Shown here in pieces: positions 33,533 through 42,085 of a DNA stretch of 64,000 nucleotides (its first letter is position 1; every line of letters starts with the position of its first letter). The notes beneath the pieces are model-generated. The model was not told the DNA's origin. It did not search any database and saw nothing but the letters and a program-made list of their open reading frames with translations. The position numbers were made by a program, and so were the translations under genes. Origin of the DNA: Acidobacteriota bacterium (GTDB taxonomy: Bacteria; Acidobacteriota; Vicinamibacteria; Vicinamibacterales; UBA2999); contig JAGNJW010000002.1 in assembly GCA_018000455.1 (NCBI GenBank), forward strand, positions 248,001 through 312,000. Reading direction: 5' to 3'.

Positions 33533-35011
33533 ATGATTCTCCCACCCATGGCAGCCGTGGCGGGCGCTGCACACGATTCCATCGCCCCAGGGCCGGCCGA
33601 GCCCATGCGAGTGGCCTGGTTCAGCCCGATGCCACCCTCGATGTCTGGCATCGCGGCCTACTCGGCGGAGCTCTTGCCGCGGCTCCAGAGCCCGGCCCTG
33701 CACGTGGACGTCTTTGCCGAGCCCCCGGGCTGCGACAGCCCCGGCGTGATGGCCGCCCGCGAGTTCGTCTGGATGCACCGGCGGCAGCCGTACGACCTGA
33801 CGGTCTACCACCTCGGCAACGCGCGCTGCCATGACTACATGTGGGGATATCTGTTCCGCTACCCCGGCCTCGTCATCCTTCACGACGCCCAGGTGCATCA
33901 GGCGCGCGCGCAGTCGCTGCTCGAACGGTGGCGGCCGCGGCGCGCCGACTACCTGGCCGAGTTCGCTGCCAACCATCCCGACGCGCCGTCCGACCTGGGG
34001 CTGCTGTTCGAGGCGGGCCTCGGCGGCTCGCTCTACGCGCATTGGCCGCTGGTGGATCTCGTGCTGAAGACAGCGCGGCTGGCCGCCGTGCACAGCCCGG
34101 CGCTGGCGCGGCGACTGTGCGAGACCAGCGGCGTCGACGTGGAGACCGTGCCGATGGGCGTGGCGGATCCCCTGGAGGAACGGGCGACGCTGACCGCGGC
34201 GGAGGTTCGGGCGCGGCACTGGGTGCCGCAGGAGGCGGTGGTGGTCGGCGCCTTTGGCGGGGTCACGCCTGAGAAGCGCCTGCCGGAGCTGCTCGGCGCA
34301 GTGGCCGCTCTGGCCGAGCGTCAGCCGCACCTGCACGTGCTGGTGGTGGGCGCGGCGGCCGCCCACTACGACGTGGCCGCCGATGCTGCCGAGCGCGGCC
34401 TGGCAGATCGCGTGCACGTAACCGGCTTCGTCGACGACGCCGACCTGGGCGCGTATCTGGCCGCCACCGACATCTGCGCCTGCCTCAGGTGGCCGTCGAA
34501 CGGCGAGACGTCGGCGTCGTGGTGGCGGGCGATGGCGGCCGGCCGGGCCACGATCATCACCGACCTCGTGCACCAGCCGGAACTGCCGGTGGTGGACCCA
34601 CGCGGATGGCGCACACTGGGCGCGCCCGGTGCGGCGCCGGTGGCGGTGGCGATTCCCATTCTCGATGAACGCCACACGCTCGTCGAGGCGCTCGACGTGC
34701 TGGCGCGCAGCGCCACGACACGCGTCGAGATCGGCAGCGAGGCGCGGCGCTACTGGCGGGCCCGGCACACGCTCGAGCACATGGCCGAGCCGTATCGCAT
34801 CCTGCTGCCACGCGCGGCCGCGCGGCGGGCGCCCGCGGTGGAGCTGCCGGCCCACCTCAAGGTCGAGGGAGACGAACACCTCACGGCGCTGCTCGCGCCG
34901 TTCGGCCTGGACACGCCTACCGGCGTGTCTGGGGGGGTGACGACGGGACGGCGGCGGCCGCTTACGCCATCGACTGCATCCGGCGATCGAGCTCGGCAAC
35001 AGCGGCGGTGA
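33533..35011 (+). CDS. Glycosyltransferase family 4-like protein
   Basis: A probable GT-B retaining glycosyltransferase. Of 492 residues, the conserved part starts at MRVAWFSPMPPSMSGIAAYS (ATG 33605), which is an equally possible start. Further support: YLFRYPGLVILHDAQVHQ in the first Rossmann domain, and VVGAFGGVTPEKRLPELL and VHVTGFVDDADLGAYLAATD in the second. The usual nucleotide-sugar EX7E region is altered (NGETSASWWRAMAAG). The last 17 residues overlap, antisense, the small gene ending at 34962. It is divergent from the nuo operon and probably makes envelope glycans. Confidence 0.82.
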   Translation: MILPPMAAVAGAAHDSIAPGPAEPMRVAWFSPMPPSMSGIAAYSAELLPRLQSPALHVDVFAEPPGCDSPGVMAAREFVWMHRRQPYDLTVYHLGNARCHDYMWGYLFRYPGLVILHDAQVHQARAQSLLERWRPRRADYLAEFAANHPDAPSDLGLLFEAGLGGSLYAHWPLVDLVLKTARLAAVHSPALARRLCETSGVDVETVPMGVADPLEERATLTAAEVRARHWVPQEAVVVGAFGGVTPEKRLPELLGAVAALAERQPHLHVLVVGAAAAHYDVAADAAERGLADRVHVTGFVDDADLGAYLAATDICACLRWPSNGETSASWWRAMAAGRATIITDLVHQPELPVVDPRGWRTLGAPGAAPVAVAIPILDERHTLVEALDVLARSATTRVEIGSEARRYWRARHTLEHMAEPYRILLPRAAARRAPAVELPAHLKVEGDEHLTALLAPFGLDTPTGVSGGVTTGRRRPLTPSTASGDRARQQRR

Positions 35012-35219
35012 GCTGCTCGCGGCGGGCCGGGTGCGTCGCCGCCTCGAGCTGGCGACGCATTTCGATCTGCGCCAGGCGGCACGACTCGAGCTCGCGCACC
35101 TTGACGGGATCCTTGGTCGGGCCGGCCCTGCGCGACGCGCGGCGTTCCTGCTCGAGCTCCTCCATCCGCTCCTGAATGCGGAGGTCGGCGTCAATCAACC
35201 CTTCAGCGGCATCACCCAT
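34962..35219 (-). CDS. Small coiled-coil hypothetical protein (85 aa)
   Basis: A charged, helical 85-residue protein (IQERMEELEQERRASRRAG, then VRELESCRLAQIEMRRQLEA) with heptad-like hydrophobic spacing, suggesting a coiled coil. No known family is recognised. A perfect TATAAT lies at 35285-35290 on the minus strand, about 66 bases upstream, shared with the divergent lhr promoter region. The 3' 50 bases overlap the end of the convergent glycosyltransferase gene. Confidence 0.55.
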   Translation of the reverse strand: MGDAAEGLIDADLRIQERMEELEQERRASRRAGPTKDPVKVRELESCRLAQIEMRRQLEAATHPARREQLTAAVAELDRRMQSMA

Positions 35220-35296
35220 AAGTCTCGTTCGTCCTCTCGACGTCCTCTCCCGGCACGGCCGGTGCAGGCAGGAACATCCGAGCCATTATAGCGGTG

Positions 35297-38200
35297 ATGC
35301 GCCCGGACGTCCTGCGACACTTCCATCCGGCGGTCGCGGCCTGGTTCGCCGGCTCGTTTGCCGCACCGACCCGGCCGCAGGCGCTCGGCTGGCCGGCCAT
35401 CGCCCGCGGTGAGTCGGCCCTCATCCTCGCCCCGACGGGCACGGGCAAGACCCTCACCGCCTTCCTGTGGTGTCTCGACCGGCTGATGTTCGCGCCGCTG
35501 CCCGCCACGGACGGGCGCTGCCGGGTGATCTACATCTCGCCGCTCAAGGCGCTCGCGGTGGACGTCGAGCGAAACCTGCGGGCGCCGCTCTCGGGGATCG
35601 CTCGCGGCGCGGCCGCCGCCGGTACGCCGTTCCACGCGCCACGTGTCGCCATCCGCACCGGCGACACGCCGGCCTCCGAGCGCAGAGCGTTCCAGCGGGC
35701 CCCGGCCGATATCCTCATCACCACGCCCGAGTCGCTGTTCCTGCTCCTCACGTCGCATGCGCGCGAACGGCTCAGGGCCGTCGACACGGTGATCGTCGAC
35801 GAGATCCACGCGCTCGTCTCGACCAAACGCGGCGCACACCTGGCGCTGTCGCTCGAACGCCTCGCGACGCTCACCGGACGGCCGATCCAGCGCGTCGGCC
35901 TCTCGGCCACGCAGAAGAACCTGGACGAGATCGCCTTGTTCCTCGGCGGCCACCACGCGACGCGCACGCGCTCGGCCTCGGCCGCGCGCGCCGTGCAGAC
36001 ACCCGAGGCCGCCCTGGCGGCCGAGTTCGCCCTCGACGCCCCCCCGACGGGCCGCCCCGTCACGATCGTGGATGCGCGCGTGCCGAAGACGTTGGCCATC
36101 ACCGTCGACGTGCCGATCGCCGACATGGCGCAGGTGGGCCGGGCGACGGTGCCGACGAGCGGTCCGGTCACGAAATCGCCGGTGCCGACGATCTGGATGT
36201 CGATCCACCCGCGCCTGCTGGAACTCATCCGGGCACACCGATCGACGCTGCTTTTCGTCAACAGCCGGCGCCTGGCCGAACGTCTGGCCGCGGCCCTGAA
36301 CGATCTGGCCGGCGAGACGCTGGTGCGCGCCCACCACGGATCGCTGGCGCGCGTGCAGCGCACCGAGATCGAAGACTTGCTCAAGAGCGGCCGCCTGCGG
36401 GCACTCGTGGCCACCTCGTCGCTCGAGCTCGGCATCGACATGGGCGCCATCGATCTGGTCGTGCAGATCGAAGCGCCGCCCTCGGTCGCCAGCGGCCTGC
36501 AGCGCATCGGCCGCGCCGGCCACCAAGTGGGTGAAACGAGCGAAGGTATCATCTTCCCGAAGTTCCGCGGCGATCTGCTGGCCTCGGCCGCCGTCTCGGC
36601 GGCGATGACGGCCGGCGAGGCCGAGCCGTCGCGGATGCCCAGGAACCCGCTCGACGTCCTGGCGCAGCAGCTCGTCGCGGTCGTGTCGGTCGACCACTGG
36701 CGGGTGGACGACCTCTACCGGCTGGTCCGTCAGGCGGCGCCGTTTGCCACGCTCAATCGTCGCGTCTTCGACGGCGTGCTCGACATGTTGTCGGGCCGCT
36801 ATCCCTCGGACGAGTTCGCCGAGCTGCGTCCGCGCATCACCTGGGACCGGGTGAATGGCACGGTCGTCGCCCGTCAGGGCGCCAAACGGGTCGTCATCGC
36901 CAACGCCGGCACGATTCCCGATCGCGGGCTCTTCGGCGTGTTCCTCGCCGATGGCAGCCGCGGCGGCGCGCGTGTCGGTGAGCTCGACGAGGAGATGGTG
37001 TTCGAGGCGCGCGCCGGCGAGACGTTCGTGCTCGGCGCCTCGACCTGGCGCATCGAGCAGATCACGCACGACCGGGTGCTCGTCTCGCCAGCGCCGGGCG
37101 AGCCGGGCAAGATGCCGTTCTGGAGGGGCGAGGGTCCGGGGCGCCTGATCGAACTCGGGCGCGCCATCGGCCGGCTCACGCGCGAGCTCGGCGCCGCCAC
37201 GCCGGCCAACGCCACGACCCGGCTCACCGTGCGACACGGCCTGACGGCGGGGGCAGCCGCCAATCTCCTGCACTACCTCGATGACCAGCGCCGCGCCGTC
37301 GGCGCCGTACCAGACGATCGGACGGTGGTCGTCGAGCGGTCGACCGACGACGTCGGCGACTGGCGATTGTCGGTGCTCTCGCCGTTCGGGAGCCGCGTCC
37401 ACGCTCCGTGGGCGATGGCGGTCGCCGAGCGACTGCAGACCGAGCGCGGGCTCGAGGCCGACATCATGTGGGCCGATGACGGCTTCGTCTTGCGCGTGCC
37501 CGACGGCGACGAGCCGCTCGACACGTCGCTGCTCCTGCCCGATCCCGATGAGGTGAACGCACTGGTCGTCGCCCGCCTCGGCGGCACGGCGATGTTCTCG
37601 GCGCGCTTTCGTGAGGCCGCCGGCCGCGCCCTGCTGTTGCCCCGCCGCCGCCCCGGCCAACGCGCGCCGCTCTGGCAGCAGCGCAAGCGCGCGGCCGACC
37701 TGCTGGCGGTCGCGGCCCGCTTCGGATCGTTTCCGATCGTGCTCGAGGCCTATCGCGAATGCCTGCGCGATGTCTTCGATCTGCCCGCTCTCGTCGATCT
37801 CCTGACCAGGATCCGCAGCCGCGCCGTCAAGGTCACGACGGTCGATGCGCGCACGTCGTCGCCCTTTGCCGCGTCGTTGCTGTTCGGCTACGTCGCCAAC
37901 TACATGTACGACGGCGACGCCCCGCTGGCCGAGCGCCGCGCGCATGCGCTGTCGGTCGACCAGACGGAGCTGGCGGCGCTCATCGGCGAAGGCGAGCTCA
38001 GGACGCTGGTCGACGTCGCGGCCCTCACCGCCATCGAGACCGACCTGCAGCAGCTGGCCGTACGGTTTCACGCCCGCTCGGTCGACGGCATCCACGACCT
38101 GCTGCTCAGGCTCGGCGACCTTTCGGCGGCAGAGATCGACAGCCGCGCGCTGCCAGGGGTGACCGCGGCGGCGCTCGACACGCTCGTCGCCGCGCGCCGC

Positions 38201-39886
38201 GCCGTCGCCATCCGTCTCGGGGGCGAGACCCGGCTCATCGCCGTCGAGGACGTGGCGCGCTATCGCGACGGCCTCGGCACGCCGCTGCCGCCCGGACTCC
38301 CAGCCGCGCTGCTCGAGCCGGCGCCCGACGCTCTCGGCGATCTGGTGCGCCGCTACGCACGCACGCACGGCCCCTTCACGGCCGGTGAAGCCGCGGTCCG
38401 CTTCGGCCTCGGGGTCGCCGTCGTGGAGGCCACCCTGCAGCGGCTCGCGGCCACCGGCCGCGTCGTAGCCGGCGAGTTCCGCCCCGGTGGCCACGGCCGT
38501 GAATGGTGCGACAAGGACGTGCTGCGCACGCTCAGACTGCGCTCGCTCTCGGCGCTGCGCAAGGAGGTCGAGCCGGTCGAGCCCGACGTGCTCGGTCGCT
38601 TCCTGGCGGCGTGGCACGGCGTCACGTCGCCCAGACCGGGCCTCGATGCCCTGCTCGACGCGATCGAGCAACTGCAGGGGGCCCCGCTCATCGCCTCGAC
38701 CGTCGAACGCGAGATCCTGCCGGCGCGCGTGGCCGACTACTCGCCGGCGCTGCTCGACACGCTCATCGCCGCCGGTGAAGTGGTGTGGACCGGCTCCGAG
38801 CCGGTCGGCGACCGCGATGGCCGAATCCGGCTGTACCTCGCGGATCAGCGGGTGCCGCTCACTGCCCCGCCTGATGCCGCAAGCGGACTGCTCGACCGGG
38901 AGGCGCGCATCGTGGCGTTCCTCGCGCGCCAAGGCGCCTCGTTTTTCGGAGCCGTGCACGAGGCGGCCGGCGGCGGCTTCCCGCAGGACTCAGTCGACGC
39001 GCTTTGGGGCCTCGTCTGGCGCGGCCTTGTCACCAACGACACCCTGCATGCCCTGCGTGCCTACGTGGCCGGACCCGAGCGCGGACGCCGCGTGGCGCGC
39101 GCCTACCGCTTCCGCTCGCGCCGCCTGCTGCCGCCGTCGGCGGAGGGCCGGTGGTCGCTCGTGGAGACCCCCGGGCCCGGTAATCCCACCGCCCGCGCGG
39201 CGGCCCTGACGAGACAGCTGCTCGCACGCCACGGCATCGTCACCCGCGAGGTCACCGCGCTCGAGCCCGTGCCCGGCGGCTTCAGTGCGCTCTACGGCGT
39301 GCTGCGCCGCCTCGAAGACACCGGACGCGTGCGCCGCGGCTACTTCGTGGCGGGGCTTGGCGGCGCCCAGTTCGCCGAGCCGGGCGCGCTTGACCGCCTG
39401 CGCGCCGAGCGCGATCCGGCGGCTGAGCCACGTGCCGTGACGCTCTCGGCCACCGATCCGGCCAACCCGTATGGCGCCGTCGTCGACTGGCCGGTGTGGA
39501 ACGGAGCCACGGCGGCAAAGGCGAGCCGGGTGGCCGGCGCGCGTGTCGTGCTGGTCGACGGTCATGCCACGGCGTGGATCGCGCGCGGCAACCGCCAGCT
39601 GCTCGTGGCGCTGCCGGCCGAGGAACCCGATCGTGGCCGGCGCCTGCGCCAACTGGCCCGCGAGCTCGTCGGGCTGGCTCACGCGTCGCCGGACGCACGC
39701 CGCGGCTGGCTCATCGCCGAGGTGAACGGCGAGCCGGCAGGAGCGAGTCCGGTCGCGGCGGCCTTCGTCGAGGTCGGATTCGTGGTCACCTCCGGTGGCC
39801 TGCAACTGAGGGTGGCGCGTCGCGGGGCCGCGACCGCCTCCACCGACGCCGGCGCCGGGCTTGCCAGCCGGATGACCGATGCCTGA
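35297..39886 (+). CDS. lhr: Full-length ATP-dependent helicase Lhr
   Basis: Superfamily 2 DNA/RNA helicase for DNA repair, acting 3'-5'. The 1529-residue protein has the Lhr core near its N-terminus: Walker A APTGTGKTLTAF, DEIHAL box, SATQKN, SSLELGIDMG and QRIGRAGHQ. Winged-helix and Lhr-specific domains follow, and the long C-terminal extension reaches the roughly 1,500-residue length of the E. coli type. A GTG at 35294 is an alternative start. A decayed nei-type glycosylase gene overlaps its stop; in mycobacteria lhr and nei2 are neighbours, supporting a shared repair role. Confidence 0.95.
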   Translation: MRPDVLRHFHPAVAAWFAGSFAAPTRPQALGWPAIARGESALILAPTGTGKTLTAFLWCLDRLMFAPLPATDGRCRVIYISPLKALAVDVERNLRAPLSGIARGAAAAGTPFHAPRVAIRTGDTPASERRAFQRAPADILITTPESLFLLLTSHARERLRAVDTVIVDEIHALVSTKRGAHLALSLERLATLTGRPIQRVGLSATQKNLDEIALFLGGHHATRTRSASAARAVQTPEAALAAEFALDAPPTGRPVTIVDARVPKTLAITVDVPIADMAQVGRATVPTSGPVTKSPVPTIWMSIHPRLLELIRAHRSTLLFVNSRRLAERLAAALNDLAGETLVRAHHGSLARVQRTEIEDLLKSGRLRALVATSSLELGIDMGAIDLVVQIEAPPSVASGLQRIGRAGHQVGETSEGIIFPKFRGDLLASAAVSAAMTAGEAEPSRMPRNPLDVLAQQLVAVVSVDHWRVDDLYRLVRQAAPFATLNRRVFDGVLDMLSGRYPSDEFAELRPRITWDRVNGTVVARQGAKRVVIANAGTIPDRGLFGVFLADGSRGGARVGELDEEMVFEARAGETFVLGASTWRIEQITHDRVLVSPAPGEPGKMPFWRGEGPGRLIELGRAIGRLTRELGAATPANATTRLTVRHGLTAGAAANLLHYLDDQRRAVGAVPDDRTVVVERSTDDVGDWRLSVLSPFGSRVHAPWAMAVAERLQTERGLEADIMWADDGFVLRVPDGDEPLDTSLLLPDPDEVNALVVARLGGTAMFSARFREAAGRALLLPRRRPGQRAPLWQQRKRAADLLAVAARFGSFPIVLEAYRECLRDVFDLPALVDLLTRIRSRAVKVTTVDARTSSPFAASLLFGYVANYMYDGDAPLAERRAHALSVDQTELAALIGEGELRTLVDVAALTAIETDLQQLAVRFHARSVDGIHDLLLRLGDLSAAEIDSRALPGVTAAALDTLVAARRAVAIRLGGETRLIAVEDVARYRDGLGTPLPPGLPAALLEPAPDALGDLVRRYARTHGPFTAGEAAVRFGLGVAVVEATLQRLAATGRVVAGEFRPGGHGREWCDKDVLRTLRLRSLSALRKEVEPVEPDVLGRFLAAWHGVTSPRPGLDALLDAIEQLQGAPLIASTVEREILPARVADYSPALLDTLIAAGEVVWTGSEPVGDRDGRIRLYLADQRVPLTAPPDAASGLLDREARIVAFLARQGASFFGAVHEAAGGGFPQDSVDALWGLVWRGLVTNDTLHALRAYVAGPERGRRVARAYRFRSRRLLPPSAEGRWSLVETPGPGNPTARAAALTRQLLARHGIVTREVTALEPVPGGFSALYGVLRRLEDTGRVRRGYFVAGLGGAQFAEPGALDRLRAERDPAAEPRAVTLSATDPANPYGAVVDWPVWNGATAAKASRVAGARVVLVDGHATAWIARGNRQLLVALPAEEPDRGRRLRQLARELVGLAHASPDARRGWLIAEVNGEPAGASPVAAAFVEVGFVVTSGGLQLRVARRGAATASTDAGAGLASRMTDA

Positions 39887-40160
39887 CGGCGACGCGATCG
39901 CCGGCGCGGCGGCGGTGCTAAACAGCGCTGGCCGGCGGATGCGCCTCGCGATCGACACCGCGTCCTGGATCGCCGTGGCCTTCGACGTCTACGACGCCGA
40001 GCTCGCGCGTGACCACGGGACGACTGTCGCCCGATGAAGCGCTGTGGGTCTATCGGCGCACGGCACTCCCCTGCCGCCGCTGCGATCTGCCGGTCCGGTC
40101 AGCTGCCGAGCCTGCCGGACGCCGCGTCACTGGTGCCCGCAGTGTCAGCCATCGATTGAC
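39879..40160 (+). pseudogene. Decayed Nei/Fpg-type DNA glycosylase gene
   Basis: The ATG overlaps the end of lhr and encodes MPDGDAIAGAAAVLNSAGRR, the N-terminus of a Nei2-like glycosylase (normally MPEGD..). This runs directly into a piece resembling the middle of the protein (MRLAIDTASWIAVAFDVYDA), and the frame stops at 40035-40037. In another frame, 40009 onward encodes LSPDEALWVYRRTALPCRRCDLPVRS, the start of the C-terminal zinc finger. The last part (HWCPQCQ, about 40128-40148) needs yet another frame. The intact gene would be about 800 bases, so at least two internal deletions and a frameshift have occurred. Confidence 0.7.
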
Positions 40161-40167
40161 GACCACG

Positions 40168-40998
40168 TCAGCCCAGGCGCGTGATCCGCTGTGGGTGCGT
40201 GTAGACGTTCATCGAGCCACCTCGCACGAAACCGCAGAGCGTGATGCCGCTCTCGCGCGCCAGGTCGACGGCGAGGCTCGACGGCGCCGAGACGGCGGCC
40301 ACCAGCGGGACGCCGGCCAGGAGCGCCTTCTGCACGAGTTCGTAGGACGAGCGGCCGCTCACGACGAGCAGTGTGTCGTCGAGCGGCACGAGCCCTTCGA
40401 GCAAGGCGCGGCCGACGATCTTGTCGAGCGCATTGTGGCGCCCAACGTCCTCGGCAGCGAGCCGCACGCGGCCCTGGAGGTCGCACAGCGCCGAGGCGTG
40501 GATGCCGCCGGTTCTGGCGAAAGCCGCCTGCGCCACCAGGAGCGCCTCGGGCAGGCTGGAGACGACCGCGGCGGGCACGGTCCAGTGGCCGCCCACCGAC
40601 GACACGCGGGCACGGATCGATTCAATCGTCCGGCGGCCGCAGAGTCCGCACGCCGCGGTGGTGATGATCTGCCGGCGCTCGCCGAGTCGATCGGCGACGC
40701 GCTCGGCGGCCCGACCGGTGACCGTCACGTTCAGCACGTTACCGAGCGCCTCTGCCTCGACATCGTCGCAGCGCTCGATGGTGGCGATCTCGCCGGGCAC
40801 GCGGACGACGTCTTCGGCCAGCAGGAAGCCGGCGGCGAGCGCGACGTCCTGCCCCGGCGTGCGCATGATGACGGCAAAGGGCACGCCGTTGACCCGTACC
40901 TCGAGCGGTTCTTCGGCGGCGACCACGTCGTCGGCCTCGGTGCCGACGCCGTCGTCGAGGCGCAGCACGCCGAGCGCGCGCACGGCCTCGGCGCTCAT
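40168..40998 (-). CDS. fdhD: Formate dehydrogenase accessory sulfurtransferase FdhD
   Basis: Transfers sulfur to the molybdenum/tungsten bis-MGD cofactor of formate dehydrogenase. The 276-residue protein has TPGQDVALAAGFLLAE, the redox-active ACGLCG motif, FARTGGIHASAL and EDVGRHNALDKIVG, all typical. Its ATG overlaps the stop of the upstream receiver gene (ATGA). No formate dehydrogenase is in the window. SelA at 19664-21037 suggests the client enzyme may contain selenocysteine (inference). Confidence 0.95.
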   Translation of the reverse strand: MSAEAVRALGVLRLDDGVGTEADDVVAAEEPLEVRVNGVPFAVIMRTPGQDVALAAGFLLAEDVVRVPGEIATIERCDDVEAEALGNVLNVTVTGRAAERVADRLGERRQIITTAACGLCGRRTIESIRARVSSVGGHWTVPAAVVSSLPEALLVAQAAFARTGGIHASALCDLQGRVRLAAEDVGRHNALDKIVGRALLEGLVPLDDTLLVVSGRSSYELVQKALLAGVPLVAAVSAPSSLAVDLARESGITLCGFVRGGSMNVYTHPQRITRLG

Positions 40999-41393
40999 CG
41001 CTGCGCCCCCGCCATCGTCGTGCCGTCGATGAGGCTGCCGATCGCGCGCACGACGTCCGGCGCCGGGCTGGGCTTGACGATGAAAGCGTCGCAGCCGGCC
41101 GCCGACGCCGCCTCGGCGACGTGCGCTTCGACGTGACCGGTGATGGCCAGCACCGGCACGTGCCGCGTGCGCGGGTCGGCCTTGAGTCGGCGCGTCGCCT
41201 CGATGCCGTCGACGCCCGGCAGCGACAGGTCCATCAGGATGGCCGCCGGCGGCTCGGCCTGCGCCAGCGCAATGGCCTCGGCGGCGGTGCTGGCCTCGGC
41301 GACCCGGTAGCCCGACACCTGCAGCCAGGCGACGTACATCGCCCGGGCGTCAGCATAGTCGTCGACCACGAGCACGAGCGGAGAGGCGGCCAC
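40995..41393 (-). CDS. Single-domain response regulator receiver
   Basis: A CheY-like receiver of 132 residues with no output domain: acidic pair DD at residues 11-12, phosphoacceptor Asp55 in AAILMDLSLPG, and the conserved Lys in FIVKPSPAP. It probably relays phosphorylation in a signalling pathway. The start is uncertain: GTG 41393 is used; GTG 41375 is an alternative. It overlaps fdhD by four bases, an odd partner whose meaning is not clear. Confidence 0.88.
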   Translation of the reverse strand: MAASPLVLVVDDYADARAMYVAWLQVSGYRVAEASTAAEAIALAQAEPPAAILMDLSLPGVDGIEATRRLKADPRTRHVPVLAITGHVEAHVAEAASAAGCDAFIVKPSPAPDVVRAIGSLIDGTTMAGAQR

Positions 41394-41444
41394 CTCCCGG
41401 AGTATATAGAGCCAGACGGCACGCCAATCAGCTACGATCCCGCC

Positions 41445-41948
41445 ATGGCGCAGACCTACTCGTTCGACATCACCTCCAATGTCGACCTCCAGGAAGTGGA
41501 CAACGCGGTCAATCAGGCGAAGAAGGAAATCGGTCAACGTTACGACTTCAAGGGTTCCACCGCGACCGTCGAGCTCGACCAGAAGGCCGGCACGCTGACG
41601 CTCACGGCCGAAGATGCGTTCAAGCTCGGAGCGGTGTGGGAAGTGGTGCAGACCCGTCTCGTGCGCCGCAGCGTCCCGGTCAAGAACATGAAGCCCGGCG
41701 ACCCGGAACCGGCCTCGGCCGGCTCGTTCCGCCAGGTCATCACGCTGCAGCAGGGCGTGCCGAGCGATGCCGCCCGCGAGATCGTGAAGTACTTGAAGGA
41801 ACACAAGCTGCGGAAGGTGCAGGCGGCCATCCAGGGCGACCAGCTCCGCGTGACGTCGGCGTCGAAGGACGATCTGCAGGCGGCCATGGCGGCTCTGCGC
41901 GACCACGACTTCGGCGTGGCGTTGCAGTTTGGCAACTACCGCTCGTGA
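41445..41948 (+). CDS. yajQ: YajQ family nucleotide-binding protein
   Basis: UPF0234 protein of 167 residues; family members bind nucleotides, including cyclic-di-GMP in one plant pathogen. It starts MAQTYSFDITSNVDLQEVDN and has YDFKGSTATVE, KNMKPGDPEPASAGSFRQVI and the C-terminal DHDFGVALQFGNYR. TACGAT at 41433-41438, six bases before the ATG, could be a -10 box for a leaderless transcript; no ribosome site is visible. Confidence 0.95.
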   Translation: MAQTYSFDITSNVDLQEVDNAVNQAKKEIGQRYDFKGSTATVELDQKAGTLTLTAEDAFKLGAVWEVVQTRLVRRSVPVKNMKPGDPEPASAGSFRQVITLQQGVPSDAAREIVKYLKEHKLRKVQAAIQGDQLRVTSASKDDLQAAMAALRDHDFGVALQFGNYRS

Positions 41949-42085
41949 CGGCGCCAGGGACGTCGGCCTGATACTTCCCAAGGAACTCCGGCGCTCGCGT
42001 TCCCGGAGTATCCTGAGCGGCGGCGCGCGGCTCCGACGCGCGACGAAGACCCGCTGATCCAGTGTCATCTCGAGGAGAAGTGCCC

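Noticed and set aside
33503-35194. A 563-codon open frame antisense to the GT4 gene
   Set aside because: Glycosyltransferase motifs on the plus strand explain the region; the antisense peptide is Arg/Pro/His-rich low complexity.
35195-38959. A 1254-codon open frame antisense to lhr
   Set aside because: The plus strand encodes a complete Lhr with all helicase motifs; the antisense frame is low-complexity Arg/Gly/Ala-rich, as expected for open antisense frames in GC-rich DNA.
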